DNA from: DATCIH01 sp036507955
GTDB lineage: Bacteria > Bacillota > Clostridia > Clostridiales > Clostridiaceae
Assembly (NCBI GenBank): GCA_036507955.1
Contig: DATCIH010000029.1
Span: forward strand, 1 to 17,962
DNA length: 17,962 nt
Direction of reading: 5' to 3'
This document shows, in pieces, positions 6,944 to 15,285 of the stretch (position 1 is its first letter; every line of letters begins with the position of its first letter). The notes below the pieces were generated by a model. That model did not search any database, had not been told where the DNA came from, and saw nothing but the letters and a program-made list of their open reading frames with translations. The position numbers were made by a program, and so were the translations under genes.

Positions 6944-7909
6944 TTGATAGAAATTGAAAACGTGACCAAACGTTTCGGGGACCGTATAGCAGTTGACAAT
7001 TTATCCCTTACGGTGAAAGATGGCGAAATATTAGGATTTCTTGGACCTAATGGTGCCGGTAAAACAACTACTATGAATATGTTAACAGGATATATCTCTG
7101 CGTCAGAAGGCAATATACGTATTGATGGCATAGATATTCTTGAAAATCCAGAAGGAGCTAAGAAAAAAATTGGCTATCTTCCAGAGCTTCCTCCCTTATA
7201 TCTAGATATGACTGTGGAGGATTATCTATACTTTGTTAGTAAAATTAAAAAGGTAGATAAGGAAAAAAGAACAAAGAATATTGAAAGTGTAATGAGAGTT
7301 GTTAAAATCTATGATGTTCGTCATAGACTAATCAAAAATCTTTCAAAGGGTTATAGACAAAGGGTTGGCTTAGCACAGGCCATTATTGGTGGACCAGAGG
7401 TGCTAGTTCTAGATGAGCCTACAGTGGGACTTGACCCAAAACAAATAATCGAAATAAGATCTCTTATTAGGGAACTTGGGAAAAAGCATACTATAATTTT
7501 AAGTTCTCATATATTATCTGAGGTTAGCGCTATATGTGACAGGGTAATAATTATCAATAGAGGTAAAATTGTTGCCACAGGAACACCTACAGAACTTGCA
7601 AAAAAATTCAGTTATTCAAATAAATTCGTACTTAGGGTCAAAGGTAATAAAGCGCAAATATTAAAGACTCTAGAGCAGGTACCTAATGTTCAGACAGTTA
7701 GGGAACAGGGTGTGTTAGAGGAAGGAACTGTGGATGTTTCCGTAGAAGCTAAAAAGGATGCTGATATTAGAGAAAATTTATTCAGAGCCTTAAGTAATGC
7801 AGGACTTCCTATATTTATGATGAAAACAGACGATTTGTCTCTTGAGGAAGTATTCCTACAGGTTACAAATGCTGAAAAGGAGGTACCAATAAATGTTAGC
7901 GGTATTTAA
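6944..7909 (+). CDS. GldA-like ABC transporter ATPase
   Basis: 321 residues. Walker A GPNGAGKT 34-41, signature LSKGYRQR 133-140, Walker B VLVLDEP 153-159, and H-loop His189 (LSSHIL). The Q-loop position carries Glu81 (GYLPE) in place of Gln, a variant often seen in this GldA/CcmA-like branch. Residues about 225-321 form a C-terminal extension ending in the DDLSLEEVFLQVT signature. It would energise the permease coded next. The start is TTG at 6944 with AGAGGTG upstream; the next ATG would cut off the Walker A region. It overlaps the following gene by 17 nt, so the two are translated together. The substrate is unknown. Confidence 0.85.
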   Translation: MIEIENVTKRFGDRIAVDNLSLTVKDGEILGFLGPNGAGKTTTMNMLTGYISASEGNIRIDGIDILENPEGAKKKIGYLPELPPLYLDMTVEDYLYFVSKIKKVDKEKRTKNIESVMRVVKIYDVRHRLIKNLSKGYRQRVGLAQAIIGGPEVLVLDEPTVGLDPKQIIEIRSLIRELGKKHTIILSSHILSEVSAICDRVIIINRGKIVATGTPTELAKKFSYSNKFVLRVKGNKAQILKTLEQVPNVQTVREQGVLEEGTVDVSVEAKKDADIRENLFRALSNAGLPIFMMKTDDLSLEEVFLQVTNAEKEVPINVSGI

Positions 7910-8756
7910 TAAAGAATTAAAATCATATTTCAATTCTGCAACAGGTTATATTTTTATGGGAGTATTTTTGCTATTCTTTGGTGTTTTTTTCGCTATGCAG
8001 AACTTATTCGCATCTAGCACAGCGTATACGTCAGTTATAGGAACTATGCAGTTTGTAATGCTACTTGTTACACCTATATTGACCATGAGAATAATATCTG
8101 AAGAAACTCATCAAAAAACGGATCAGCTTTTATATACATCACCTTTAAAGCTTTCAGATATTGTTATTGGTAAATATCTTGCTGCTTTTAGTTTGTATGG
8201 AATAACGGTACTAATAACTTGTTTATATCCGTTCATATCTGGGATGTTTGGAATTCTTCCAGTAGGTGAAATAATTGGTGCATATATAGGATTATTTCTT
8301 TTAGGTGCAGCGCTTATAGCAGTTGGAGTTTTTATATCTGCTTTAACTGAAAATCAGGTAGTTGCTGCAGTTGGTACATTAGGAGCAGTACTTTTCTTAT
8401 GGATTATAGATAGTATATCCCAAAGCTTGCCTACTTCTGCTATCTCAGGAATTGTTTTTGCAGTGATTTTAGTTTTAATAGTTACTCTAATAGTTTATTT
8501 TTCAACAAAGAACATTGAAGTAACTGCAGGAACCGCTTTGGTAGGATTATTTATTGTCGTTGCAGTCGGTATAATTAAACATGCATATTTTGAAGGCTTT
8601 ACCGTGAAGTTTTTCGGTTGGTTATCACTGATGCAGAGGTTTAACAGCTTTTCAAGTGGAATATTGAATTTAAGTGATATAGTATACGATATATCTTTTG
8701 TCGTTGTATTCTTATTCCTGACCACACGTATGATAGAAAAGAAAAGATGGAGTTAA
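7893..8756 (+). CDS. GldF-like ABC-2 permease subunit
   Basis: 287 residues with six predicted membrane helices. The beginning, LAVFNKELKSYFNSATGYIF, and the TPILTMRIISEETHQKTDQLLYTSPL segment (about 60-85) are typical of GldF/ABC-2 permeases. The ATG is preceded by AAAGGAGG inside the end of the ATPase gene. It would form the membrane channel or force-transmitting part of the complex with the upstream ATPase and the downstream GldG-like protein. In Bacteroidetes such proteins support gliding; in clostridia, which lack the rest of the gliding machinery, the role is not known. Confidence 0.82.
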   Translation: MLAVFNKELKSYFNSATGYIFMGVFLLFFGVFFAMQNLFASSTAYTSVIGTMQFVMLLVTPILTMRIISEETHQKTDQLLYTSPLKLSDIVIGKYLAAFSLYGITVLITCLYPFISGMFGILPVGEIIGAYIGLFLLGAALIAVGVFISALTENQVVAAVGTLGAVLFLWIIDSISQSLPTSAISGIVFAVILVLIVTLIVYFSTKNIEVTAGTALVGLFIVVAVGIIKHAYFEGFTVKFFGWLSLMQRFNSFSSGILNLSDIVYDISFVVVFLFLTTRMIEKKRWS

Positions 8757-8771
8757 AGGGGGTAACAGGAA

Positions 8772-10220
8772 ATGAAGAAATACAAATTTGGTAATTCTTT
8801 TAAAGATAAAAAGTTCAAATATGGTGGTTATGCAACTTTATTTACTGCGGTTGCACTTGTTATACTAATAGTATTAAATATTATGGTTAATATTGTTTCA
8901 AGCAAACTAGATTTGAAGTTTGATTTGACTAAGAACAAGTTATTTTCTATTTCCACTAGTAGCTATACGGTTCTAAAGAACCTTAAGCAGGATGTAAAAA
9001 TAATTGGCTTTTTCGAAGCAGGAAAAGAAGATAAGGTAGTATCATCTATACTAGATAAATATAAGCAAGGTTCTAGTAAAATTACTGTAGAATATGTGGA
9101 TCCGATTAAGTATCCAACTATAGCTCAAACATATTCTAGCACCACTAGTACTATAGTAAGCGGTAGTGTTGTAGTTGTAAGTGGATCTAAATTTAAAGTA
9201 TTAGATTCAAGTGCCTTTGTAACTTATACTACAGATCAAAATACAGGTGCTCAAACTGCACAATCTTATGCAGCAGAGTCAAAAATAACCAGTGCTCTTT
9301 TGTATGTATCCTCTGATAAGAGCGCAATCATTGATAATTTGACAGGTCACGAGGAAGCAGCGATTGTAACCGAGCTTACAAATGAATTCGATACTCAAAA
9401 TTATACAGTTAAAGCTACTAATTTAGCAGCTAAGGATGGGGTTATTGATTTAGGAGCGTTACTTCTTATAAACGGACCTAAAAGAGATATATCCGCAGAT
9501 GAGCTTACAAAAATCAAGGCATTTTTAACTGGAGGCGGAAAAGCTTTAATAATGGTTGACCCAATCGATGCGGCTATGCCAAACCTTGAAGCTCTTATAG
9601 AATTTTATGGCTTAAAAGCTCAAAATGATATAACAATAGAGACAAATACTAGTTACCAGGTTAGCAATTATGCTAATATAATAATTCCCATTATGCAATC
9701 TCATGAAATATTAACTCCACTTAGTGGTCTAAACCTTATAATACCAAATGTTGAAGGGTTTGATTTACTAGGTGTTAAGAGAAATACTATAGGCTTAGCA
9801 CCTCTATTGGCTACATCAGATGGAGCTTATGGAATGAAAGATTTAAAAGCTACAACTTTAGCACAAAAAGCAGGGGATGTTAAAGGACCATTAAACATAG
9901 CCTTTGCAATAACTGAAAGATCTTCTGATGGTAATACAGATCATGATACTAGAATAGCTATTTTTGGTTCTTCAAACATACTTTCTAGCTCAATGATAAC
10001 TGCAAGCAATAACGCAAATATAGATCTTGTTATGAATTCAATTAACTGGGCAGTTGGTAACAGAGACAGTATAAGTGTTACTCCAAAGGATTTGACAACT
10101 GCAAATCTTACAATTAATTCAACGCAGCAGCTTATAGGTGCAGCCTTTGTAGTACTTGTAATACCTGGTTTAGTTGTAATATTAGGAATTGTTGTCTGGG
10201 TTAGGAGGAGACACCTATGA
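8772..10220 (+). CDS. GldG-like auxiliary protein of the ABC complex
   Basis: 482 residues. One membrane helix at about 20-43, then the family start motif KFDLTKNKLFSISTSSY (49-65), a large extracytoplasmic region with a conserved LTGHEEAAI stretch near 190-200, and a second helix near 455-477 with a basic end (VRRRHL). This is the layout of GldG / ABC_transp_aux proteins: two anchors with a large external domain. It lies 15 nt after the permease with an AAGGGGG site, and its last 4 nt overlap the next gene (ATGA). Probably it works outside the membrane with the permease, but the ligand is not known. Confidence 0.82.
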   Translation: MKKYKFGNSFKDKKFKYGGYATLFTAVALVILIVLNIMVNIVSSKLDLKFDLTKNKLFSISTSSYTVLKNLKQDVKIIGFFEAGKEDKVVSSILDKYKQGSSKITVEYVDPIKYPTIAQTYSSTTSTIVSGSVVVVSGSKFKVLDSSAFVTYTTDQNTGAQTAQSYAAESKITSALLYVSSDKSAIIDNLTGHEEAAIVTELTNEFDTQNYTVKATNLAAKDGVIDLGALLLINGPKRDISADELTKIKAFLTGGGKALIMVDPIDAAMPNLEALIEFYGLKAQNDITIETNTSYQVSNYANIIIPIMQSHEILTPLSGLNLIIPNVEGFDLLGVKRNTIGLAPLLATSDGAYGMKDLKATTLAQKAGDVKGPLNIAFAITERSSDGNTDHDTRIAIFGSSNILSSSMITASNNANIDLVMNSINWAVGNRDSISVTPKDLTTANLTINSTQQLIGAAFVVLVIPGLVVILGIVVWVRRRHL

Positions 10221-11623
10221 AGAAACTCAAGAATCTTCTTATATTGGTGGTGGTATTATCTTTGCTTCTGTGTGGCTTATATTTTGCTACTAAGATCAAG
10301 GATAAAAAAGCAGCAACTGCAACTACCCCTAAATTAATTGGACTCTTAACATTAGACCAGAAGGCAATGAAAAAGATAGAACTTGTAGGTAAAGGTAAAA
10401 CTTTAACATTAGAAAATAATTCAACCTCTTGGAATGTGGTACCAGATAAGAACTATAAAATAGATGCTACTAAAGTAAGTGGTATCACGGCCAGCTTTTC
10501 ACTGTTGCAAGCGGATAGATTGGTTATAGCCGCCCCTACAACAGCTGATTTAACTACTTATGGACTTGATAAACCATCCTATACAGCCACAGTTACTATG
10601 AGCGATGGTAGCTCTAAAACTGTAGTAATGGGTAATTTGACTGCAGATGGTAGTGCGTATTATATAATGATAAAGGGAGATCCTAAGATTTATTCCCTAA
10701 GTCTTCTTGATGCAAATCATTTTGCATATACTTTAAATGATTTATTAGATGTATCGCTACAAACAATTGATTTAACGGACTTTAGTTATATTAAGTTCAA
10801 TGATAAAAATGGTAAAACTGTTGAAATAACTAAAAATATAGCTCAAACCGACGCGGAAAAGAGCTATAATCTTGATGGCTATTTACTAAAACAGCCATAT
10901 AAATCTACTATAGGTGTTGATATGACTGCTTTCCAGACTTTTACACAAAGCATTCCGACAATTACTGTATCCTCAGTAGTTGAATTAGGTGCAACTGATT
11001 TATCAAAGTATGGTCTTGATAAACCAACTCAGGATTTAACTTTAAAGGACAGTAAGAATTCTTTGCATTTGTTATTTGGGAAAATGGACACTGCAGGTCA
11101 GGTGTATTTTATGGTGAGTGGATCAAATAATGTTTGTACAACGGTTTCTACCAATCTAGATTATTTTAGTGGAAATGCCTTCGTTTTCGCCGACAAACAG
11201 TTTAGTGTTGTAAATATTGATAATGTCGATAAGATAGTTATCAATAATAAAGGTGAAGAGCATACTATGGTTATAACCAGAACCACTAAAAAGGCAACAA
11301 AAGCAAGCGAAGCTGATTCTATAGTTACTACCTATGCTTTAGACGGAAAGAACCTTGCTGAAACTGCTTTTAAGGAATTATATAAAGGTGTAATAGGCTT
11401 GCAGGTAGATGCAGAAAATGGTAAGAAGATTACCGGAAATCCGGAAGTTACTGTAACTTTTTATTTAAATACATCAGGTAAAAAAGAAAATGTAATAAAA
11501 TATATACCTTATGACAGTAACTTTTATGTATTAGATCTAGATGGTCAAACTGAATTCCTTGTATCAAGGCTTCAGATATCAAATCTTCTTGACGCAGTAA
11601 ATAAAGCTTTAATAGGCAAATAA
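10217..11623 (+). CDS. DUF4340 membrane-anchored protein with duplicated domain
   Basis: 468 residues. An N-terminal anchor (about 5-25; the Cys19 context LLLC lacks the small residue of a true lipobox), then an external region built of at least two related units: one with YGLDKP at 115-120, then strands, a MGN/FGK turn, and YYIMIKGDPKIY; the other with YGLDKP at 265-270 followed by LLFGKMDTAGQVYFMVSG. This repeat is the DUF4340 pattern. Members are regularly found after GldG genes, as here, with a 4-nt overlap. It probably belongs to the same surface complex. No enzyme motif is visible. Confidence 0.8.
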   Translation: MKKLKNLLILVVVLSLLLCGLYFATKIKDKKAATATTPKLIGLLTLDQKAMKKIELVGKGKTLTLENNSTSWNVVPDKNYKIDATKVSGITASFSLLQADRLVIAAPTTADLTTYGLDKPSYTATVTMSDGSSKTVVMGNLTADGSAYYIMIKGDPKIYSLSLLDANHFAYTLNDLLDVSLQTIDLTDFSYIKFNDKNGKTVEITKNIAQTDAEKSYNLDGYLLKQPYKSTIGVDMTAFQTFTQSIPTITVSSVVELGATDLSKYGLDKPTQDLTLKDSKNSLHLLFGKMDTAGQVYFMVSGSNNVCTTVSTNLDYFSGNAFVFADKQFSVVNIDNVDKIVINNKGEEHTMVITRTTKKATKASEADSIVTTYALDGKNLAETAFKELYKGVIGLQVDAENGKKITGNPEVTVTFYLNTSGKKENVIKYIPYDSNFYVLDLDGQTEFLVSRLQISNLLDAVNKALIGK

Positions 11624-11631
11624 GAATAATT

Positions 11632-11661
11632 AAAAACGGAAGCAAGATGGCTTCCGTTTTT
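11632..11661. terminator. Terminator of the Gld-type ABC operon (bidirectional)
   Basis: Stem AAAAACGGAAGC (11632-11643) with GCTTCCGTTTTT (11650-11661), perfect 12 bp, 6-nt loop. The T-tract on both strands makes it work in either direction; it follows the DUF4340 stop by 8 nt. Confidence 0.92.
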
Positions 11662-11668
11662 GATTGTT

Positions 11669-11701
11669 AAAACACGCAGCAATAAAATTGCTGCGTGTTT
11701 T
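11669..11701. terminator. Terminator of the pgsA-like gene (bidirectional)
   Basis: A perfect 15-bp stem (11669-11683 with 11687-11701) with an AAA centre and T-runs on both strands. It lies 30 nt beyond the stop of the minus-strand pgsA-like gene and backs up the neighbouring terminator. Confidence 0.9.
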
Positions 11702-11731
11702 CTTAGCTATATATTAAAATAAATGATATAA

Positions 11732-12250
11732 TTATTGTTGCGTAGAACTACTTTTCTTATAGTAAAGAAAGTAATTTGAAAAAGCTATAAGGGCAGACAG
11801 AACTGAACAATAAAGAAGTAGCTTTCCAAGTGCTTTATCAAAGGATAATACAAAGACAGAGATATAAAATAATAAACTAGTAAGTTTTCCGATTTTATTA
11901 GCTGGGATAACTACATCTTTATGAAATAGTTTCATACCAGCAAAGATCATAAAAAGATCCTTTAAGGATATAATAATAAGGACCCATATTGGCGCATAAC
12001 CTTCTATGACTAAGCAGCTAAGCACTGTCAAAAGCATCAATTTATCAGCTAAAGGATCAAGAACCATACCCCATTTAGTTATCAAATTGTACTTTCTTGC
12101 GATGAAGCCATCTAGTATATCTGTAAAGCCTGCTATAAGAAAAATGAGAATCGAGTATATTAAGCTATGCTGCATGCCAGAGAAAAATATTGCTACAAAA
12201 ATAGGGATTAGAATGATACGAAATATTGATAATATGTTGGGCAAATTCAT
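11732..12250 (-). CDS. pgsA: CDP-diacylglycerol-glycerol-3-phosphate 3-phosphatidyltransferase (CDP-alcohol phosphatidyltransferase family)
   Basis: 172 residues, with membrane helices through most of its length. The full family motif D-x2-D-G-x2-A-R-x8-G-x3-D-x3-D is present: Asp44, Asp47, Gly48, Ala51, Arg52, Gly61, Asp65, Asp69. These residues bind metal and CDP. The opening NLPNILSIFRIILIP is typical of PgsA, which makes phosphatidylglycerol phosphate, the committed step to phosphatidylglycerol and cardiolipin. The ATG is preceded by AGGAGG 8 nt upstream. Clostridia often carry several paralogues of this family, so a different CDP-alcohol acceptor is possible and the exact substrate is less sure than the family. 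It is convergent with the ABC operon and divergent from the FAD protein. Confidence 0.82.
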   Translation of the reverse strand: MNLPNILSIFRIILIPIFVAIFFSGMQHSLIYSILIFLIAGFTDILDGFIARKYNLITKWGMVLDPLADKLMLLTVLSCLVIEGYAPIWVLIIISLKDLFMIFAGMKLFHKDVVIPANKIGKLTSLLFYISVFVLSFDKALGKLLLYCSVLSALIAFSNYFLYYKKSSSTQQ

Positions 12251-12300
12251 AAATAAATCCTCCTAAGAAAGAGTTATCTTAATTATTCCCATAATAATGA

Positions 12301-12317
12301 GATTATATAATATAATC
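12301..12317. repeat. Palindrome in the divergent pgsA-like / FAD-protein promoter region
   Basis: GATTATAT (12301-12308), A, ATATAATC (12310-12317): perfect 8-bp arms. It contains overlapping TATAAT-like boxes on both strands, so it may be a shared -10 region, an operator, or both. No good -35 box was found at the right distance. Confidence 0.4.
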
Positions 12318-12367
12318 ATATCATATCTTATTTAAAAGTTAAAATAATATATAAAAGGAGTCTTAAT

Positions 12368-13741
12368 TTGAATTACGATATAATTATTGTTGGAGCAGGA
12401 GCAAGTGGAATTTTTACTGCTTATGAGCTTATAAAGCTAAATTCTAAAGCTAAAGTTTTAATATTAGAAAAGGGTCATTCCTTAGATAAAAGAATATGCC
12501 CAATAGATGGAATAAAAATAAAAAGCTGTATTGAGTGCCCTATCTGTAACATAATGAATGGTTATGGTGGAGCTGGAAGCTTATCCGATGGAAAATATAA
12601 TATTACAAACAATTTTGGCGGATACCTGTTTAAATATATAGGAATACAAAATGCCACAGATCTTATGAATTATGTAGATAGTGTATTATGCAGCATGGGT
12701 GGAGCAGATGCCAAGCTATATACCACAGCAAATTCTGAGCTTAAAAGCAAAGCTCTCCAATTTGATCTCCATTTATTAGATGCAAAGGTAAGACATCTTG
12801 GAACTGATAGAAATTTAGTGATTCTTGGAAATATATTTAATTATTTAAAAGATAAGGTAGATTTTGTTTTTGATACAGAGGTAATTGATGTAAAAAAGAA
12901 TACGGATGACTTTTCAGTAACAACAAAGGATAATACTTATAGCTCAAAGGAACTGATTTTAGCAACCGGAAGATCTGGTTCTAAGTGGATATCAAAGGTA
13001 TGCCATAAGCTTTCCATAAAAACTGAAAGTAATAGGGTTGATATAGGTGTAAGAGTGGAGCTTCCCGCAGAAATATTTGCACATATAACAGAGGAGGTTT
13101 ATGAGAGCAAGATAGTATATAGAACTAAGAAATACTCGGATTTAGTTAGGACCTTTTGCATGAATCCTTATGGAGAGGTAGTTAGTGAAAATACTAATGG
13201 GATAATAACGGTAAATGGACACAGCTATTCAAATCCTGAGCTACATACTGAAAATACAAATTTTGCATTATTGGTTAGCAACAAATTTACGAAGCCCTTT
13301 AAGGATAGCAATGAATATGGAGAATCAATTGCTAAATTAAGTAACATGCTAGGTGGGGGAGTTTTAGTTCAAAGATTTGGAGACCTTGTTACAGGACATA
13401 GAACCACAGAGCATAAAATGGAGAAATGCTTTACAAATCCTACTTTAAAGGCTACACCAGGGGACTTAAGTTTAGTACTTCCTAAAAGGCAACTAGACGA
13501 TATCATCGAAATGATTTATGCATTAGACAAAATTGCTCCAGGTACTGCTAATGAAGATACACTTTTATACGGAGTAGAAGTTAAATTCTATAATTCAAAG
13601 GTAGAGGTAGATCATAATTTGGAGACAAGTATAAAGGGGCTTTATATATTAGGGGACGGGTCAGGAGTGACACATTCCTTATCTCAAGCCTCAGCTAGTG
13701 GTGTTCATACTGGACGAATACTTGCAAAACTATATGAATAG
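12368..13741 (+). CDS. COG2509-type FAD-dependent protein (uncharacterised dehydrogenase)
   Basis: 457 residues. An N-terminal dinucleotide-binding fold with G9-A-G-A-S-G14 and the ribose-binding Glu34; a C-terminal FAD-contact segment GDGSGVTHSLSQASASG from about 429. Between them lies a four-cysteine cluster (Cys44, 54, 57, 60) running into NGYGGAGSLSDGK, and the PGDLSLVLPKRQ stretch. This combination marks COG2509, found widely in Firmicutes and other anaerobes, without a known reaction. The cysteines could hold a metal centre, but this is not established. The start is TTG at 12368, 7 nt after AAAGGAG; a later start would lose the Rossmann motif. It is divergent from the pgsA-like gene; purA follows with its own promoter. 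Confidence 0.8.
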   Translation: MNYDIIIVGAGASGIFTAYELIKLNSKAKVLILEKGHSLDKRICPIDGIKIKSCIECPICNIMNGYGGAGSLSDGKYNITNNFGGYLFKYIGIQNATDLMNYVDSVLCSMGGADAKLYTTANSELKSKALQFDLHLLDAKVRHLGTDRNLVILGNIFNYLKDKVDFVFDTEVIDVKKNTDDFSVTTKDNTYSSKELILATGRSGSKWISKVCHKLSIKTESNRVDIGVRVELPAEIFAHITEEVYESKIVYRTKKYSDLVRTFCMNPYGEVVSENTNGIITVNGHSYSNPELHTENTNFALLVSNKFTKPFKDSNEYGESIAKLSNMLGGGVLVQRFGDLVTGHRTTEHKMEKCFTNPTLKATPGDLSLVLPKRQLDDIIEMIYALDKIAPGTANEDTLLYGVEVKFYNSKVEVDHNLETSIKGLYILGDGSGVTHSLSQASASGVHTGRILAKLYE

Positions 13742-13782
13742 CGAACAAAACACATAAATTTGCTAATAATATTCGGATTGTA

Positions 13783-13811
13783 TTGACTATTTTCCATCAT
13801 TTTGCTATTAT
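13783..13811 (+). promoter_or_regulatory. Promoter of purA
   Basis: TTGACT (13783-13788), a 17-nt spacer, TATTAT (13806-13811). Five of six -35 bases and five of six -10 bases match the consensus. The predicted start, near 13818, gives a leader of about 80 nt containing inverted repeats. Confidence 0.75.
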
Positions 13812-13830
13812 TAGTCTGTTATATAAAACA

Positions 13831-13872
13831 CGTTATTAATAATGCGTTATTATTAAATAACGCGTTACTAAT
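13831..13872 (+). promoter_or_regulatory. purA leader with three CGTTAYTAWT repeats and two competing hairpins
   Basis: Direct repeats CGTTATTAAT (13831-13840), CGTTATTATT (13845-13854) and CGTTACTAAT (13863-13872). Hairpin A pairs 13836-13843 with 13849-13856; hairpin B pairs 13844-13851 with 13856-13863. They share bases 13849-13851 and 13856, so only one can form. There is no T-tract, so this is not a simple terminator. It may be an operator for a purine regulator or an RNA switch; it does not resemble the Bacillus PurBox or a purine riboswitch. Confidence 0.45.
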
Positions 13873-13898
13873 TTGATTATATGTTAGGAGGGATTTCC

Positions 13899-15185
13899 AT
13901 GGGTGCATTTGTAGTACTTGGTGCGCAATGGGGTGATGAAGGTAAGGGTAAAATGACTGACTTTCTTGCCGAAGGCGCTGATGTTGTAGTTAGATTTCAA
14001 GGTGGGAATAATGCTGGTCATACTGTAGAGGTTTTAGATAAGCAGTATAAGCTTCATTTGATTCCATCAGGTATACTATATGGCAATAAATTAAATGTTA
14101 TAGGAAATGGTTTAGCAGTTGATCCTAAAGCATTACTTGAAGAAATGAAATATCTTAAAGATTTAGGAGTTAAGGTATCACCTGAAAATTTGATAATTAG
14201 TGATAGAGCTCAGATAATTATGCCCTACCATAGGATGCTAGATATATTAAAGGAAAAAGCAAGAGGTTCAGGAGATATAGGTACCACAGGAAAGGGAATT
14301 GGGCCTTGTTACACGGATAAGGCAGAAAGGTGTGGCATTAGATTCTGTGATCTTATGAAAGAGGACGTTTTTAAAAGTAAGCTTTTAGAAAATGTGTCTA
14401 TGAAAAACGAATTATTTACAAAGGTATTAAATGGTGAAGAGCTATCTTTTGATGAGATATTTGAAGAATACAAAGGGTATGCTAATATATTAAGACCGTA
14501 TATAGTAGATACCTCTGTACGTATTTTTGATGAAATTAAAGCTGGCAGGCAGGTATTATTTGAAGGAGCTCAGGGCACATTACTTGATATAGACTTTGGT
14601 ACCTATCCGTATGTTACCTCTTCAAATACCACTGCAGGCGGAGTTTGCTCTGGTTCTGGAATAGGTCCTACTATGATAGATTCAGCAGTAGGAATTGCAA
14701 AGGCATATACAACAAGAGTTGGTAAAGGACCGTTTCCAACAGAACTTTTAGATTCCACTGGTGAGTGGATAAGAGAAAAGGGTCATGAGTATGGAGTTAC
14801 TACCGGCAGAGCAAGAAGATGCGGATGGCTTGATTTGGTTATATTGAAGACTTCAGCCAGAATATCTGGCTTAACCAGCTTTGCTGTATCTAAAATAGAT
14901 ACTCTAGCTGGAATAGATAAAATCAAAATCTGTGTAGGCTATAGCTTTGAAGGAAGAGTTATAGATTACTTCCCAGCAAGTCTTGAGGATTTAGCTGATT
15001 GCGTACCTGTTTATGAAGAATTTGATGGATGGGATGAATCTGTTGGAGAAGCTAGAAGCTATGAAGAGCTTCCTGCTAATGCCAAAATATATCTTAAGAG
15101 AATAGAAGAATTTACTAAGACTCCTATATCAATAGTATCGGTGGGTCCTAGACGGGATCAAACAATTACAGTGGGAGCAATATAA
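13899..15185 (+). CDS. purA: Adenylosuccinate synthetase
   Basis: 428 residues, the normal bacterial length. It joins IMP and aspartate with GTP hydrolysis to adenylosuccinate, the first step from IMP to AMP, in the cytoplasm. Motifs seen: GAQWGDEGKGK 8-18 (phosphate loop with catalytic Asp13), FQGGNNAGHT with catalytic His41, GTTGKGIGPCYTDKAERCG, FEGAQGTLLDIDFGTYPYVTSS (split here from the following TTAGG), and TGRARRCGWLD for IMP and GTP contacts. All look intact. I choose ATG at 13899 because AGGAGGG lies 7 nt upstream and the protein then begins MGAFVVLGAQWG as in other PurA; an upstream ATG at 13881 would put the ribosome site inside the gene. It has its own promoter and a leader with repeats. 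Confidence 0.97.
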   Translation: MGAFVVLGAQWGDEGKGKMTDFLAEGADVVVRFQGGNNAGHTVEVLDKQYKLHLIPSGILYGNKLNVIGNGLAVDPKALLEEMKYLKDLGVKVSPENLIISDRAQIIMPYHRMLDILKEKARGSGDIGTTGKGIGPCYTDKAERCGIRFCDLMKEDVFKSKLLENVSMKNELFTKVLNGEELSFDEIFEEYKGYANILRPYIVDTSVRIFDEIKAGRQVLFEGAQGTLLDIDFGTYPYVTSSNTTAGGVCSGSGIGPTMIDSAVGIAKAYTTRVGKGPFPTELLDSTGEWIREKGHEYGVTTGRARRCGWLDLVILKTSARISGLTSFAVSKIDTLAGIDKIKICVGYSFEGRVIDYFPASLEDLADCVPVYEEFDGWDESVGEARSYEELPANAKIYLKRIEEFTKTPISIVSVGPRRDQTITVGAI

Positions 15186-15221
15186 ATTACTAGCATTTAT
15201 ATTTACTATGTATTATAATGG

Positions 15222-15252
15222 TTTATAGTAGAGTTAAACACTCTACTATAAA
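15222..15252. repeat. 13-bp inverted repeat between purA and the DUF1858 gene
   Basis: A perfect stem (15222-15234 with 15240-15252) with a 5-nt loop, ending 33 nt before the DUF1858 start. There is no T-run after it, so it is a poor terminator; it may protect or process the purA mRNA end, or act on the next gene. A TATAAT at 15214-15219 just before it could be the -10 of a DUF1858 promoter, but no good -35 is seen. Confidence 0.55.
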
Positions 15253-15285
15253 TTCCAAATATTATTTTAAAAGGTGGGATAAATT

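Noticed and set aside
6748..7131. Minus-strand open frame across the terminator and the start of the ABC ATPase
   Set aside because: It runs through a strong terminator hairpin and opposite the Walker A region; no ribosome site.
12006..12266. Plus-strand open frame opposite the pgsA-like gene
   Set aside because: The opposite strand holds the complete CDP-alcohol phosphatidyltransferase motif, so this is a shadow.
13881..13898. Upstream ATG as the purA start
   Set aside because: It would place the AGGAGGG ribosome site inside the gene and add residues not found on PurA proteins.
13812..13898. Purine riboswitch upstream of purA
   Set aside because: The leader is too short and lacks the conserved purine-aptamer loop sequences.
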